A stretch of DNA of 64,000 nt from Polyangiaceae bacterium (GCA_016715885.1 JADJXL010000002.1:372001-436000), one strand, 5' to 3'. Positions 1-9,051 are shown, counted from the stretch's first letter. The notes: generated by a model not told the origin, from the letters alone. Program-made: numbers and translations.

Positions 1-461
1 CGCGCGATCTGCTCCACGCAGATTTCTTGCAGGTCAAACTGGATCAACCGGTCGACGTCGAAGTGCCCGTGCGCTGCACCGGCAAAGCGAAGGGCACGGT
101 TACGGGTGGCATCTTGCAGCAGATCTTCCGCAACCTGCCGATCCGCTGCTTGCCTGAAAAGATTCCCGTCATCGTCGACATCGACGTCACCGAGCTCGAT
201 CTCGGCGACACCATCAAGGCGGGTCAGATCCAATTGCCCGAAGGCGTGAAGGTGCGTTTGCCCGAGGAGCAAACGGTCATCGTCATCGCCGTTCCCGAGA
301 AGGCCGAAGAAGCTGCCGCGGGTGCTCCTGGCGCTCCGGCTGCCGCGGGTGCTGCTCCGGCTGCTGCGGCCAAGGGTGCTGCACCGGCTGCTGGCAAGGC
401 TGCGGCACCTGCTGCTGCCGCCAAGGCTGCCCCGGCTGCGAAGCCTGCCGCAAAGAAGTAG
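1..461 (+). CDS. rplY: 50S ribosomal protein L25 / Ctc family, 5' end cut by window edge
   Basis: About 152 residues are visible, read in the frame whose first full codon is base 3. The reading frame is open to the window edge, so the start lies outside. The segment 'RDLLHADFLQV' at the left edge, followed by a beta-rich TL5/Ctc-type domain ('GDTIKAGQIQLPEGVKV'), is typical of the long form of L25, which binds 5S rRNA in the large subunit. The last ~48 residues are a low-complexity Ala/Pro/Lys tail (from about base 310), a common disordered extension of L25 in high-GC bacteria. A TTG at base 27 could be mistaken for a start but sits inside the conserved fold. It heads the block that continues with pth, rpsF, rpsR and rplI, an order found in many bacteria. 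Confidence 0.9.
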   Translation, partial: RDLLHADFLQVKLDQPVDVEVPVRCTGKAKGTVTGGILQQIFRNLPIRCLPEKIPVIVDIDVTELDLGDTIKAGQIQLPEGVKVRLPEEQTVIVIAVPEKAEEAAAGAPGAPAAAGAAPAAAAKGAAPAAGKAAAPAAAAKAAPAAKPAAKK

Positions 462-474
462 TTCGACCTCGAAT

Positions 475-499
475 GAACAGCGGGCCCGGCTCGCTGTTC
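475..499 (+). terminator. hairpin between rplY and pth
   Basis: Perfect 8-bp inverted repeat GAACAGCG / CGCTGTTC around a 9-base GC-rich loop, starting 14 bases after the rplY stop. There is no T-tract. It could attenuate or process the rplY-pth transcript rather than end it, because pth follows at base 519 on the same strand. Confidence 0.4.
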
Positions 500-518
500 G
501 CCCACCGCTATTTCCCGC

Positions 519-1199
519 ATGTTTCTCGTCGTCGGCCTCGGCAATCCAGGCAAAGCCTACGCTTCGCACAGGCACAACGTCGGCTTCATGGTCGTCGAAG
601 ACCTTGCCTCACGCGTTCGTGCCGACAGCTTCCGTGAAAAGTTTTCCGGTCTCGTCGCTCGCGCCACGCTCGGCGACGAACAAGCCATGCTGCTCGAGCC
701 CCAGACGTACATGAACCAGTCGGGGCGCAGCGTGCAACCTGCGCTCGCGTTTCACAAGATCGCTCCGACAAACCTCATCGTCGTCCACGACGAGCTCGAC
801 CTGCCGTTTGGCCAGGTTCGGTTGAAGGTCGGTGGCGGACATGCTGGACACAACGGCCTGCGATCGATCGTCGCTCACGTAGGTACGGGAGACTTCATTC
901 GGCTGCGGGTTGGCATTGGTAGGCCGCCTCCAGGTTTTCAAGGCGAAGTGGCCGATTACGTCTTGTCATCGTTCGACGCGGTCGAACGTGCGAACTTGCC
1001 AGACATCTTGAAGCTTGCGGCGGAAACTGTGCTAGAAGTCGCCGCTCGCGGCGTAGCTGCCGCGATGAACGTTCGTAATGCCCGGCCAAAAACCGGGAAA
1101 AAACAAGCGAAAGATCAAGGTGAAGGGGCAGCGGCCTCCGAGCCTGTAGCGTCGCCGGGACAAACCATCTCGGTGACGGGCGAGAGCAAGAAGCCTTGA
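519..1199 (+). CDS. pth: peptidyl-tRNA hydrolase
   Basis: 226 residues. Pth cleaves the ester bond of peptidyl-tRNAs released from stalled ribosomes and recycles the tRNA in the cytoplasm. The opening 'VVGLGNPG' and the segment with Asn9 and His19 ('SHRHNVGF') match the family active site; Asp91 ('VVHDELDLP'), Asn66 ('TYMNQSG') and Asn112 ('GHNGLRS') are the other expected catalytic and substrate-contact residues. The catalytic domain fills roughly residues 1-190. A basic/acidic tail of about 35 residues extends beyond the usual bacterial length. ATG 519 starts directly at the conserved motif. No purine-rich ribosome-binding site is evident, so coupling to rplY may matter. Confidence 0.97.
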   Translation: MFLVVGLGNPGKAYASHRHNVGFMVVEDLASRVRADSFREKFSGLVARATLGDEQAMLLEPQTYMNQSGRSVQPALAFHKIAPTNLIVVHDELDLPFGQVRLKVGGGHAGHNGLRSIVAHVGTGDFIRLRVGIGRPPPGFQGEVADYVLSSFDAVERANLPDILKLAAETVLEVAARGVAAAMNVRNARPKTGKKQAKDQGEGAAASEPVASPGQTISVTGESKKP

Positions 1200-1230
1200 T
1201 GGGAACTTCGAGCTCGCGCTTCTTTCGCGA

Positions 1231-1284
1231 ACGCAGTGCGGTCGGTCCTGAAAAACACCCGCGCTGCGTGTCCTCGCTCCGAGG
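1231..1284 (+). promoter_or_regulatory. two tandem hairpins in the rpsF leader, candidate S6:S18 autoregulatory element
   Basis: The 121-base gap between pth and rpsF holds two stem-loops. The first pairs 1231-1241 with 1259-1269 (11 bp as RNA, including one U-G pair) around a 17-base loop. The second is CCTCG-CTC-CGAGG at 1272-1284. Both lie before the AAGGGG ribosome-binding site of rpsF (1309-1314). In many bacteria an RNA structure ahead of rpsF binds the S6:S18 complex and represses the operon. Location fits that; the specific CCG-containing consensus was not verified here. Confidence 0.4.
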
Positions 1285-1320
1285 CAATCGCTTTCGGGGC
1301 CATCGTCCAAGGGGATCCGT

Positions 1321-1860
1321 ATGAGCCGACTGGTTACGGCGCCGAATCGCGCCAGAGAATACGAAACGATCTACATCATGAAGCCGGACATCGATGCCGA
1401 CACAGCAGACCGTGTCGGAACGCGTTTGTCCGAGGTCATCGGTCGTGAGAACGGCCGCTTGACGAAGGTTGAAACCTGGGGTCGCCGCCGCTTGTCGTAC
1501 GACATCCGCAAGCACCGTCGCGGCGTGTACGTCTACCTGAAGTACCTCGGCACCGGACGCGTCGTGTCCGAGGTCGAGCGCAACCTGCGCCTGCTCGACG
1601 GCGTCATCAAGTACCAAACCGTTCTCGTTCGTAACGACGTCGAAGTCGCGACGATGGAGATTGCGGCCGATGACGTGAAGTTCGAGCGTGTCGAGCTGCC
1701 GCCGCTCGAAGAAGAGCGCGACGAATCGCGTGAGCGTCAGCTTGGCCTCATCGAGCCCGAGCGCCGTCAGGAGCGCACGTCCGAAGCGCCGCTGTCCGGT
1801 GAGCTCGACGATCTCGATGCGGACGCAGACATGGGTGGCGACGAGGACGAGGGAGCGTGA
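1321..1860 (+). CDS. rpsF: 30S ribosomal protein S6
   Basis: 179 residues. S6 binds the central domain of 16S rRNA together with S18. The core 'YETIYIMKPDID' near residue 14 and 'LSYDIRKHRRGVYVYLKYLGTG' region (residues 58-79) are characteristic. The core ends around residue 115. The remaining ~60 residues are an acidic Glu/Asp-rich tail, longer than in most bacteria, which usually have 95-135 residue S6 proteins. ATG 1321 has AAGGGG seven bases upstream. The TGA stop overlaps a GTG codon and lies two bases before the rpsR ATG, so S6 and S18 are probably co-translated. Confidence 0.97.
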   Translation: MSRLVTAPNRAREYETIYIMKPDIDADTADRVGTRLSEVIGRENGRLTKVETWGRRRLSYDIRKHRRGVYVYLKYLGTGRVVSEVERNLRLLDGVIKYQTVLVRNDVEVATMEIAADDVKFERVELPPLEEERDESRERQLGLIEPERRQERTSEAPLSGELDDLDADADMGGDEDEGA

Positions 1861-1862
1861 CG

Positions 1863-2180
<318 letters not shown>

Positions 2181-2193
2181 GGAGAGGGACGTC

Positions 2194-2649
2194 ATGGCCA
2201 ACTACATCCGCGTCGTCCTCACCGAGGAAATTCCCAACGTCGGCAAGAGCGGCGAGCTCGTTCGCGTTCGTCCCGGCTACGCTCGCAACTTTCTCATCCC
2301 CCGTGGACTCGCAGTGGGCGCCACGGCAGAGAACGTTGCGCGTATCGAGCACGAGAAGCGAGTCGCCGAGCTTCGCGCCGCAAAGACCAAGAAGGCCGCC
2401 GAAGAGCTCTCGCAGAAGCTCACCGGCGTCAAGATCACCATCCACAAGCCGGTTGGTGAAGGCGATCGATTGTACGGCTCCGTAACGTCGCGCGACGTCG
2501 AAGAGGCTCTCGCAGCACAGGGCTTCAACGTCGATCGCCGTCGCATTGGCGTCGAAACGATCAAGGCGCTCGGCACCTACCAAGTGCCGATTCGCCTCGC
2601 CACCAGCGTGACCGCGAACGTCGAAGTCACGGTCGCCGCCAAGGCCTGA
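2194..2649 (+). CDS. rplI: 50S ribosomal protein L9
   Basis: 151 residues, the normal L9 length. The N-terminal domain has 'VVLTEEIPNVGKSGELVRVRPGYARNFLIPRGLA', less the exact spacing of other species; a long helix (about residues 45-78) follows, then the C-terminal rRNA-binding domain with 'LYGSVTSRDVEEAL'. The start is ATG 2194, preceded by GGAGAGG; the open frame runs further upstream but only through rpsR. L9 binds 23S rRNA domain V near L1. It is the last gene of the ribosomal block and is followed by a strong hairpin. Confidence 0.97.
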   Translation: MANYIRVVLTEEIPNVGKSGELVRVRPGYARNFLIPRGLAVGATAENVARIEHEKRVAELRAAKTKKAAEELSQKLTGVKITIHKPVGEGDRLYGSVTSRDVEEALAAQGFNVDRRRIGVETIKALGTYQVPIRLATSVTANVEVTVAAKA

Positions 2650-2661
2650 TTACGCACATCG

Positions 2662-3561
2662 TTAGCTGCGCATCGCGCGGTCTTCGAGAGAGGACCGCGC
2701 GATTGCGTTTCCACGCGCGATGATCCCTTCCAGTTCCGAAAGCGTCGCCCACAGGCGTGGATGCACGTCGAGCATCACGGACAAACACCCCGCGACAAAC
2801 GCATCCCCGGCGCCGACCGCGGTCGGCACATCGAGCTTGACGACGCTTACTTCCACCTCGCCCCGCGGACTCCAAGCGCGCGTAGGTCCTGCACCGCTCG
2901 TCACGATCAAAATCGCATCCGGCTTCAACCTGTCTCGCAGTGAGACGGGATCATTCATTCCGAGCACGTTCAGATCATCGGCGCTCACCTTCACCATGTC
3001 TGCTACTTCGAGCAATTCGTAATGGTTTGTCTTGGCCACCGCGTCACCGCGCCATAGTCGCGGGCGCAGATTCGCGTCGACCGTCACCACGCTTCCCGCT
3101 TTTCGTGCGCGCTGCGCTGCGCGCGTGAGCGCATGAATCGCCGTGCGATTCGGTAGCAAGCTCGAAAAATGCACGATGCGGGCTTCGAACGATCCATGAA
3201 GCGCTTGCCGAAACGCTTGGGCTTCCTCTTCCGCAGCTCGATACCCGACGGCAACTGGCGGAGCGCTCGACAACACCACGAGCCCCGTGCGTGCTGACAT
3301 CTTCTGCATGTGACGCACGTCGACGCCCTCGCGTAACAGCCGCTCGATGAGTGCCAATCCAAGGGGATCATCGCCCACGACCCCAACGACGCCTGCGCGC
3401 ACTCCAAGTTTCACGAGATGTCGCGCTACGTTCGTCGCGCTTCCTCCCGGTTCGAACCGCACATGGTTTGCTTCCGAAAGAGCTGTTCCTTCGGGCACAT
3501 GTAGATCCCACAGCGTTTCGCCTACGCAGATGATCTCGCTCTGTGCGTCTCGTCCGCTCAT
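2662..3561 (-). CDS. PfkB-family carbohydrate kinase
   Basis: 299 residues from the ATG at 3559-3561; an in-frame ATG at 3667-3669 would add 36 residues with no family similarity that I recognise. The protein begins 'EIICVGETLWDLH', has the PfkB signature-1 region 'FEPGGSATNVARHLVKLG' and the catalytic signature-2 'VGAGDAFVAG', whose Asp is the general base for phosphate transfer from ATP to a sugar hydroxyl. The ribokinase/fructokinase subgroup is the best guess; substrate cannot be read from sequence. It lies opposite to and between rplI and dnaB, breaking the commonly seen rplI-dnaB adjacency. Confidence 0.88.
   Translation of the reverse strand: MSGRDAQSEIICVGETLWDLHVPEGTALSEANHVRFEPGGSATNVARHLVKLGVRAGVVGVVGDDPLGLALIERLLREGVDVRHMQKMSARTGLVVLSSAPPVAVGYRAAEEEAQAFRQALHGSFEARIVHFSSLLPNRTAIHALTRAAQRARKAGSVVTVDANLRPRLWRGDAVAKTNHYELLEVADMVKVSADDLNVLGMNDPVSLRDRLKPDAILIVTSGAGPTRAWSPRGEVEVSVVKLDVPTAVGAGDAFVAGCLSVMLDVHPRLWATLSELEGIIARGNAIARSSLEDRAMRS
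2672..2703. terminator. 11-bp hairpin terminator at the rplI/pfkB convergent junction
   Basis: Perfect inverted repeat ATCGCGCGGTC (2672-2682) / GACCGCGCGAT (2693-2703) around a 10-base loop, 22 bases after the rplI stop. On the other strand it lies inside the last codons of the PfkB gene, so one structure probably serves the plus-strand transcript while also being coding sequence. Confidence 0.6.
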
Positions 3562-3731
3562 GCTCGCTTCGAGCTCCATCGTTCGAGGTGGTACGTGCGG
3601 CAATTGCCTGATATCTTGTCCGGCCAATCCCGGCGCCTCGAAGGTTTTTGCCTTCGGGGCGTCTCCCATTTGGAGCCCTGCCTTGTGGAAAAGTTCGGGA
3701 TGACTTGGGGTGATCCGGTGAAGAAGTGAAC

Positions 3732-5231
3732 ATGCAGACGCAAGGGCGCCGAGGTCGAAACTCTCAGCAGAACGAGCCCGTTCCGGTCGCAGGCCGAGTT
3801 CCGCCGCATGACCTCGATGCCGAAGCTGCCGTGCTCGCAGCCGTCCTCCTCGAACGCGACGCGCTCGATCGCGTCCTCGAGCTGCTCAAGCCCGAGCATT
3901 TCTACAGCGACGCGAACCGGCGCATTTTCGAGGCGGCCGTGCAGCTCGCCACCGAAGGCACGCCGGTCGACATCACGACGGTTGCTTCGTGGCTCCGCAG
4001 TCGCGAGTGGATCAACCACATCGGCGGGCCGAGTTATCTCGCGCAGCTCGTCGATGCGACGCCTGCCGTTGCGCACGTGGGTGCTCACGCGAAGGTCGTT
4101 CATGAGAAGTGGCGTCTTCGTCAGCTCATCGGGGCATGTCAGCGCATCGCCGCCGAAGGATATGGCGACGTCGGCACGGTGCAGGAGTTCATCGATGGTG
4201 CCGAGCAGGCGGTTTATCACCTCGCACGCACCGCTGAATCGACGAGTGTTCAGCCGATTGCGCAAGTTCTGAAGACCGTTTTCGAGCAGATCACGGCGGC
4301 TGCCGAGCGCGGCGATCGTATCACGGGCGTGTCCACGGGCTTCGAGCGGCTCGATTCGAAGACGGCGGGCTTGCACGACGGTGACCTCACGATCGTCGCA
4401 GCGCGTCCGGGCATGGGCAAAACATCGTTCGTGCTCAACATGGCGGTGAACGTCGCATCGCCGCGCACGGTACGTGCTGCGGGTCCGAATGAAGACGGTC
4501 ACGGATACGAGCATCAAGAGCCGGGGTTTGGCGTCTGCGTCTTCTCGCTCGAAATGCCGCGCGAGCAACTTGCGAGTCGTATGGTGTGCAGTGAAGGGCG
4601 TGTGGATGTCGGCAAGTTGCGCCAAGGGTTTCTCCAGCCAGACGATTGGCGCCGCCTGACCGAAGCTGCGTCCTACTTGTCGACGCTTCCCATTTGGGTC
4701 GATGACACGCCGGCCATCAGCCTTCTCGAAGTGCGTGCAAAGACGCGGCGGATCCAGGCCGAATACAACCGACCCACTGCGCCGGGACAACCCGAGCGTC
4801 GCGTGGGGCTCATCATCATCGACTACCTGCAGCTCATGAAGGGGCGCGATGGTGCGCAAAGCCGCGAGCAAGAGATCAGCGAGATTTCTCGCGGTTTGAA
4901 GCAGCTTGCCAAAGAGCTGCGCGTCCCGGTCATTGCGTTGTCGCAGCTCAACCGTGCAGTCGAGACGCGCAATACCAAGGACAAGCGTCCTCAGCTCAGC
5001 GACTTGCGCGAGTCCGGTGCCATCGAGCAGGACGCGGACGTGATCATGTTCATCTACCGCGACGAGTACTACAACCCGCAGGAGACCGATAAGAAAGGCA
5101 TTGCCGAGATCATCATCGCCAAGCAGCGAAACGGTCCTACTGGCAAAGTCCTCGTACGGTTCGCGTCGTCGTATACGCGGTTCGACAACCTTGCCCCTGG
5201 GGATTACCCCGAGATGGCCGACGACGAATAA
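3732..5231 (+). CDS. dnaB: replicative DNA helicase DnaB
   Basis: 499 residues from ATG 3732 (a GTG sits at 3726). DnaB is the hexameric 5'-3' helicase of the replication fork. The N-terminal domain starts 'VPPHDLDAEAAVLAAVLL' (~residues 23-40). The RecA-like C-terminal domain has Walker A 'ARPGMGKTS' (about 224) and Walker B 'LIIIDYLQLM' (about 361), followed by 'VIALSQLNRAVE' and the 'LSDLRESGAIEQDAD' segment. No intein is present. A short insert near residues 245-260 ('TVRAAGPNEDGHGYEH') precedes the 'VCVFSLEMP' strand. Confidence 0.97.
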   Translation: MQTQGRRGRNSQQNEPVPVAGRVPPHDLDAEAAVLAAVLLERDALDRVLELLKPEHFYSDANRRIFEAAVQLATEGTPVDITTVASWLRSREWINHIGGPSYLAQLVDATPAVAHVGAHAKVVHEKWRLRQLIGACQRIAAEGYGDVGTVQEFIDGAEQAVYHLARTAESTSVQPIAQVLKTVFEQITAAAERGDRITGVSTGFERLDSKTAGLHDGDLTIVAARPGMGKTSFVLNMAVNVASPRTVRAAGPNEDGHGYEHQEPGFGVCVFSLEMPREQLASRMVCSEGRVDVGKLRQGFLQPDDWRRLTEAASYLSTLPIWVDDTPAISLLEVRAKTRRIQAEYNRPTAPGQPERRVGLIIIDYLQLMKGRDGAQSREQEISEISRGLKQLAKELRVPVIALSQLNRAVETRNTKDKRPQLSDLRESGAIEQDADVIMFIYRDEYYNPQETDKKGIAEIIIAKQRNGPTGKVLVRFASSYTRFDNLAPGDYPEMADDE

Positions 5232-5269
5232 ACTCCCAAGGGATCGACCTCTCGCGCGTCGGAAGGGCC

Positions 5270-6472
5270 ATGCCGATGGACATCGTCTCCGCCGCTGGCG
5301 GTTTTGCAGTGGCCGCGTCTCTTGCAGTCGTCCTGGGCGCGTGCACCGAGCCTTTGCAGAACGGGGGCGTCGTCGTTTTCGGTGGAGCAAGCGCGCGCTT
5401 CGATGCGATGTGTCGATTCCGTCGAGGCACCGATGGGCAGCAGGGCTCGTGTGTGCCGGCTGGCGCGGACGTTCAGCGCGCAACCGCTCTTCGCATCGCC
5501 AGCGAATCGCAGCTCGTGAAAGGTCCTCGGGCGGAAGGAGCCGTGGGCGATGTGCTTCTCACCAATGGCGAGATCGCGATCGTCTTTGGTGGTCCATCGA
5601 GTACCAGACCGGGGGCGATCCTCGATGTCGTCGATGCGCATGTTGGTCAAGACGAACTAGGAGCGCTCTCGGCTTGCATTGCCGATGGTGCCGATTGTCT
5701 TCCGCTTGCTGCGCCGGAGTTTGGTCAGGAGCGTGATGGTTCGGCGTGGGTCGAGGTTCGTGTTGCTGCGCAAAAGTCCTTCGATGCGCGAACTCGATAC
5801 ACGCTCGTTCCCGGAGCGCGTTCGCTGCTCGTGACCACGCTCGTGTCGTCGCCGAGCGCCGAGCCAGTGAGTTTGTCTCGTATAGGCGATGTCGTTTCCT
5901 GGGGTTCGTCGCAGGTGACCGTTCCGTCAGGTGAAACGCCGCCGTTCGTCGCGGCTGTTGGTGCGGATGTGGCGTACGCGATCATGCCCGTGGACGATCG
6001 TTCGGGCGTTGCGATCGATGCGCTCGAAGGAGCCATGTTCGTTCGACATGCGCGTGACGTTGCGGTGAGTGCGGGACGTCCGGTGCGTCGTGATCGAGCG
6101 CTCGTCGTGGCGCCTCGCGGGGACACATTGGGTGTGCTGACCGAGGTCGCGCTCATGCGAGATGGGCAGGCGCCGGGAGCTGTCGACGTGAGGTTTGTCG
6201 GGGTGGATGGTGCGGCGATACCGCCGCCCGTTGGTGGTCGAGTGCGTGTGAATGCGCCGAGCTTCCCCATCGAAGGGTTTTTGGCGATTGGTTCGGCTCC
6301 GGAAGGTTTGTCGGTGGCCGCTGAGGCACCCGCGGGAAAGTACGATCTCGCATTCGATGGAGCGGGGCGTCGTGCGGTCGAGGCGGTTCCCGTCGAGGTT
6401 CGTCCGGGCGAAATTACGCAGGTGACGATGGTGCTCGAGGCGAGCCAAGCTGTCGTGGCACCGGTTCCTTGA
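5270..6472 (+). CDS. lipoprotein of unknown function
   Basis: 400 residues. A hydrophobic N-terminus leads to lipobox 'VLGAC' with Cys25, so the mature protein is predicted to be lipid-anchored and periplasmic or outer-membrane. The body has several beta-rich stretches and an ending ('GKYDLAFDGAGRRAVEAVPVEV', then 'TQVTMVLE') that looks like a carboxypeptidase-regulatory / PEGA-type beta-sandwich. I recognise no catalytic motif. ATG 5270 follows GGAAGGG; ATG 5276 is the alternative. It begins 38 bases after dnaB and may be read through from it. Confidence 0.75.
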   Translation: MPMDIVSAAGGFAVAASLAVVLGACTEPLQNGGVVVFGGASARFDAMCRFRRGTDGQQGSCVPAGADVQRATALRIASESQLVKGPRAEGAVGDVLLTNGEIAIVFGGPSSTRPGAILDVVDAHVGQDELGALSACIADGADCLPLAAPEFGQERDGSAWVEVRVAAQKSFDARTRYTLVPGARSLLVTTLVSSPSAEPVSLSRIGDVVSWGSSQVTVPSGETPPFVAAVGADVAYAIMPVDDRSGVAIDALEGAMFVRHARDVAVSAGRPVRRDRALVVAPRGDTLGVLTEVALMRDGQAPGAVDVRFVGVDGAAIPPPVGGRVRVNAPSFPIEGFLAIGSAPEGLSVAAEAPAGKYDLAFDGAGRRAVEAVPVEVRPGEITQVTMVLEASQAVVAPVP

Positions 6473-6552
6473 TACGGCGCGGTTGGACGGTCGCGCTCGG
6501 CTTACGAGAAACAATGGCGAATGATGCTGCGAGAGGGTAATGCTGAGGAATC

Positions 6553-6738
6553 ATGAACCCGCCTGGATTGCCTACGCGTCCCACTGCACTTACGCACGAC
6601 CCGATCCTCGACGCGATCGATCGAGCACCGCGCGTACCTCGCCTCACGGCGGAGCAGCGCGCGGAGCTCGAGCAAGATGTTGCAGACATTGCTGCGGGTC
6701 GCGTGAAGTTGGTGCCGAATGACGATGTCGCTCGCTGA
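6553..6738 (+). CDS. small conserved-looking protein, possible antitoxin-like fold
   Basis: 61 residues. The C-terminal half 'RLTAEQRAELEQDVADIAAGRVKLV' is an amphipathic helix resembling short antitoxin or addiction-module proteins that occur in myxobacterial genomes; no toxin gene is next to it. ATG 6553 has AGGA a few bases upstream. Low confidence because of the small size, but it fills a gap otherwise without a gene. Confidence 0.45.
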   Translation: MNPPGLPTRPTALTHDPILDAIDRAPRVPRLTAEQRAELEQDVADIAAGRVKLVPNDDVAR

Positions 6739-6785
6739 CGTGCGTTTTCGCGTGTCGTGAGTACAGTCGACGACTGTCGCCTCTC

Positions 6786-7775
6786 GTGCATACCCGCGTT
6801 CTCCCCCTCGTGCCCGCCTCCCTCGCCCGCGCAGTCGCGCTCCTTCGAGCGGGCTCCGTCGTCGCGTTTCCCACCGAAACCGTCTACGGCCTTGGTGCCC
6901 GCGCGGATGACCCCGCCGCCGTTCGCCGCATCTTCGAAGCGAAAGGACGTCCCGCGACAAACCCGCTCATCGTGCACGTTGCTGACGCGACCTCCGCACG
7001 CGAGCTCGCCGACGGCTTCCCATCCGCAGCCGAACGCCTCGCGGCCGCCTTTTGGCCCGGCCCGCTCACCCTCGTCCTGAAGCGACGCGCAGGTGTCGTT
7101 GCGGATGACGTCGTCGCAGGTGGCGACACCGTCGCCGTGCGAGTGCCCGCATCCGCGGCAGCCCGCGTGCTGCTCGAAGCGTGTCGTCTTCCACTTGCAG
7201 CACCCAGCGCCAACCGATCGACCACGCTCTCCCCAACGACGGCCGAGCACGTCGTCAAGTCGCTCGACGGCCGCATTCCTCTCGTCCTCGATGCAGGACC
7301 TTGCGCTCGCGGCATCGAATCCACCATCGTCGACGTCACGCGTTCGCCCGCTGTCTTGCTTCGCCCGGGCGCCATTTCCATCGAAGCGCTGCGATCCTGT
7401 GTCGACATCGTCGATCCCGGCACGATCGTCGTTTCGCTCGACAAACCCGCGCCCGCACCCGGCACGTCCTCGCGTCACTACGCGCCTCGCGCCAAGTTGA
7501 TCCTCGTTGCTCCAGCGGCTTTGCCCGACGAGCTCTCCCGTCGTCGCTCGTCCGGTTTGTCCGTGGGCGCCATTTCGTTCATGCCCGAACATTTTGCCCT
7601 GCCGGCTGTCGAGATTTTGCCCGACGATCCGGATGGTTTTGCCGCTGGCCTTTACGCCACGCTCCATCGCCTCGACGACGCCGGTTGCAGCGAAATTCTC
7701 ATGACTGAACCGCCCCAGACGCCCGCATGGCTCGCCGTCCGTGATCGCCTGCTCCGAGCTACTCGTTCCGAGTGA
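6786..7775 (+). CDS. threonylcarbamoyl-AMP synthase, Sua5 type
   Basis: 329 residues, GTG start. The enzyme makes threonylcarbamoyl-AMP from Thr, bicarbonate and ATP for the t6A37 modification of ANN-decoding tRNAs. The YrdC domain (residues ~10-205) has 'GSVVAFPTETVYGLGARA', the K-x-R nucleotide-binding motif in 'AKGRPATNPLIVHV' and 'APSANRS'. After a linker with 'APGTSSRHYAPRAKL', the C-terminal Sua5 domain follows, which separates this long form from the shorter TsaC. Stop 7775 lies 43 bases before the next start. Confidence 0.93.
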   Translation: MHTRVLPLVPASLARAVALLRAGSVVAFPTETVYGLGARADDPAAVRRIFEAKGRPATNPLIVHVADATSARELADGFPSAAERLAAAFWPGPLTLVLKRRAGVVADDVVAGGDTVAVRVPASAAARVLLEACRLPLAAPSANRSTTLSPTTAEHVVKSLDGRIPLVLDAGPCARGIESTIVDVTRSPAVLLRPGAISIEALRSCVDIVDPGTIVVSLDKPAPAPGTSSRHYAPRAKLILVAPAALPDELSRRRSSGLSVGAISFMPEHFALPAVEILPDDPDGFAAGLYATLHRLDDAGCSEILMTEPPQTPAWLAVRDRLLRATRSE

Positions 7776-7818
7776 CGAGATTGCTTGGCTGTGCCAAGAT
7801 CGGCTCGTTCACATTCGC

Positions 7819-9051
7819 ATGCGTTCTTCGACCGTTTCCACATCGATCCTGTTTGCAGCCGCGTGCGCCGCGTTCGTCTTCCTGTCTGCACGTCCATCGA
7901 CGGCAACCCTGCTCGAGCAACCCCCGAAGCTCTACACCTTCCGTCTCGACGACCCGTCCGTCCCGCGCCTCGATTTGTTGCGGTCTTTCCTCAACGCCGA
8001 AATCGAGCGGCCGGGGCCATTTCGCCGTTATGTCTCCGGACGGTTTGGCAAATGGAACGATGAACCTTGGATGACGCTCGATTGGCATCCCACGCGAAAT
8101 TCATCCGAAGCCACGTCGACGGAAAATCAAAGCACGACGGAAGAAACCTGGGATGTTCGCTACTCGTTCGACGGTGAACCGTCGTTCGGGCCCTTTTCGA
8201 GCGGTCGTTCGGAAAGTCTGCGCATCGTCCCCGAGGTTCCGCTTGCATGGGCTGCGATCGAGACGAGCGACCCCGCGCCGTTTCTCGCGTCCACCGGAAC
8301 CACTTTGAGGTCCAACGGTTACGACTCGCTTTGGGCGCCGCGCACCAAGCCCGTCGTGGATTGGCGTTGTCGTCGCCGTCCCGTGCGATTCGTTCGCGGA
8401 AGCGGCGAACAGGACGTGTTTCACCTCGTGCGTTGCGACGGATCGGTCGCCCCCGAGGCGCTCGACCGACTCTCCATCATCATGCGCCCGGCGCAAGTTG
8501 CGCGTCCCGAGGGCCTTCTGCCCGACGAACCCGATCCCGAAGCAGCGGCTCGCGGTGAATGGATTGCCGATGTTCGCCTTGCGCATCCGCGCCTCTTGTG
8601 GGCCCTTCAGCGCATCGCAGACGCGTTTCCCTGGCGCGCCGTGTACGTGTACAGCGGTTATCGCCCCGGAGCGCTCGTTGCGGGCACCAGCCATCACAGC
8701 CTCCACGCCGCCGCTCGAGCCGTCGACATTCAAGTGCATGGCATACCCAACACCAAGGTTTTCGAGCTTTGCCGTACCCTCGATGACGTTGGTTGTGGCT
8801 TCTACCCCAACAGCAAGTTCGTTCACGTCGACGTGCGTCGTCCCGGAACGGGTCATGCCGTTTGGATCGATGCATCTGGGCCTGGCGAACCTCCGCGTTA
8901 CGTCGATGCGTGGCCTGGAGTGCTTGCGAAGGGCGGTTTTATCTGGGGGCCCAAACGCGCTTCACGACAAGCCGAGGATGGCGATCCGCTGTCTTGCGTT
9001 TCGGGCGGCGTGAGCTTGCCATCGTGTGACACCGCGCCAGCGGCGCCTTGA
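7819..9051 (+). CDS. DUF882 / M15-type peptidase-like secreted protein
   Basis: 410 residues from ATG 7819, which gives a clear signal peptide ('STSILFAAACAAFVFLSA'); upstream in-frame codons overlap the Sua5 gene and give no sensible leader. The C-terminal third carries the zinc-peptidase pattern of the YcbK/DUF882 group: 'VYSGYRPGA', 'SHHSLHAAARAVDI' (H-x3-x-A-x-D) and 'FVHVDVR' (H-x-D). Members of this group resemble M15 D-Ala carboxypeptidases and act on peptidoglycan. The N-terminal half has no recognised domain. Cys residues in 'CRTLDDVGCG' may form a disulfide in the periplasm. Confidence 0.75.
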   Translation: MRSSTVSTSILFAAACAAFVFLSARPSTATLLEQPPKLYTFRLDDPSVPRLDLLRSFLNAEIERPGPFRRYVSGRFGKWNDEPWMTLDWHPTRNSSEATSTENQSTTEETWDVRYSFDGEPSFGPFSSGRSESLRIVPEVPLAWAAIETSDPAPFLASTGTTLRSNGYDSLWAPRTKPVVDWRCRRRPVRFVRGSGEQDVFHLVRCDGSVAPEALDRLSIIMRPAQVARPEGLLPDEPDPEAAARGEWIADVRLAHPRLLWALQRIADAFPWRAVYVYSGYRPGALVAGTSHHSLHAAARAVDIQVHGIPNTKVFELCRTLDDVGCGFYPNSKFVHVDVRRPGTGHAVWIDASGPGEPPRYVDAWPGVLAKGGFIWGPKRASRQAEDGDPLSCVSGGVSLPSCDTAPAAP

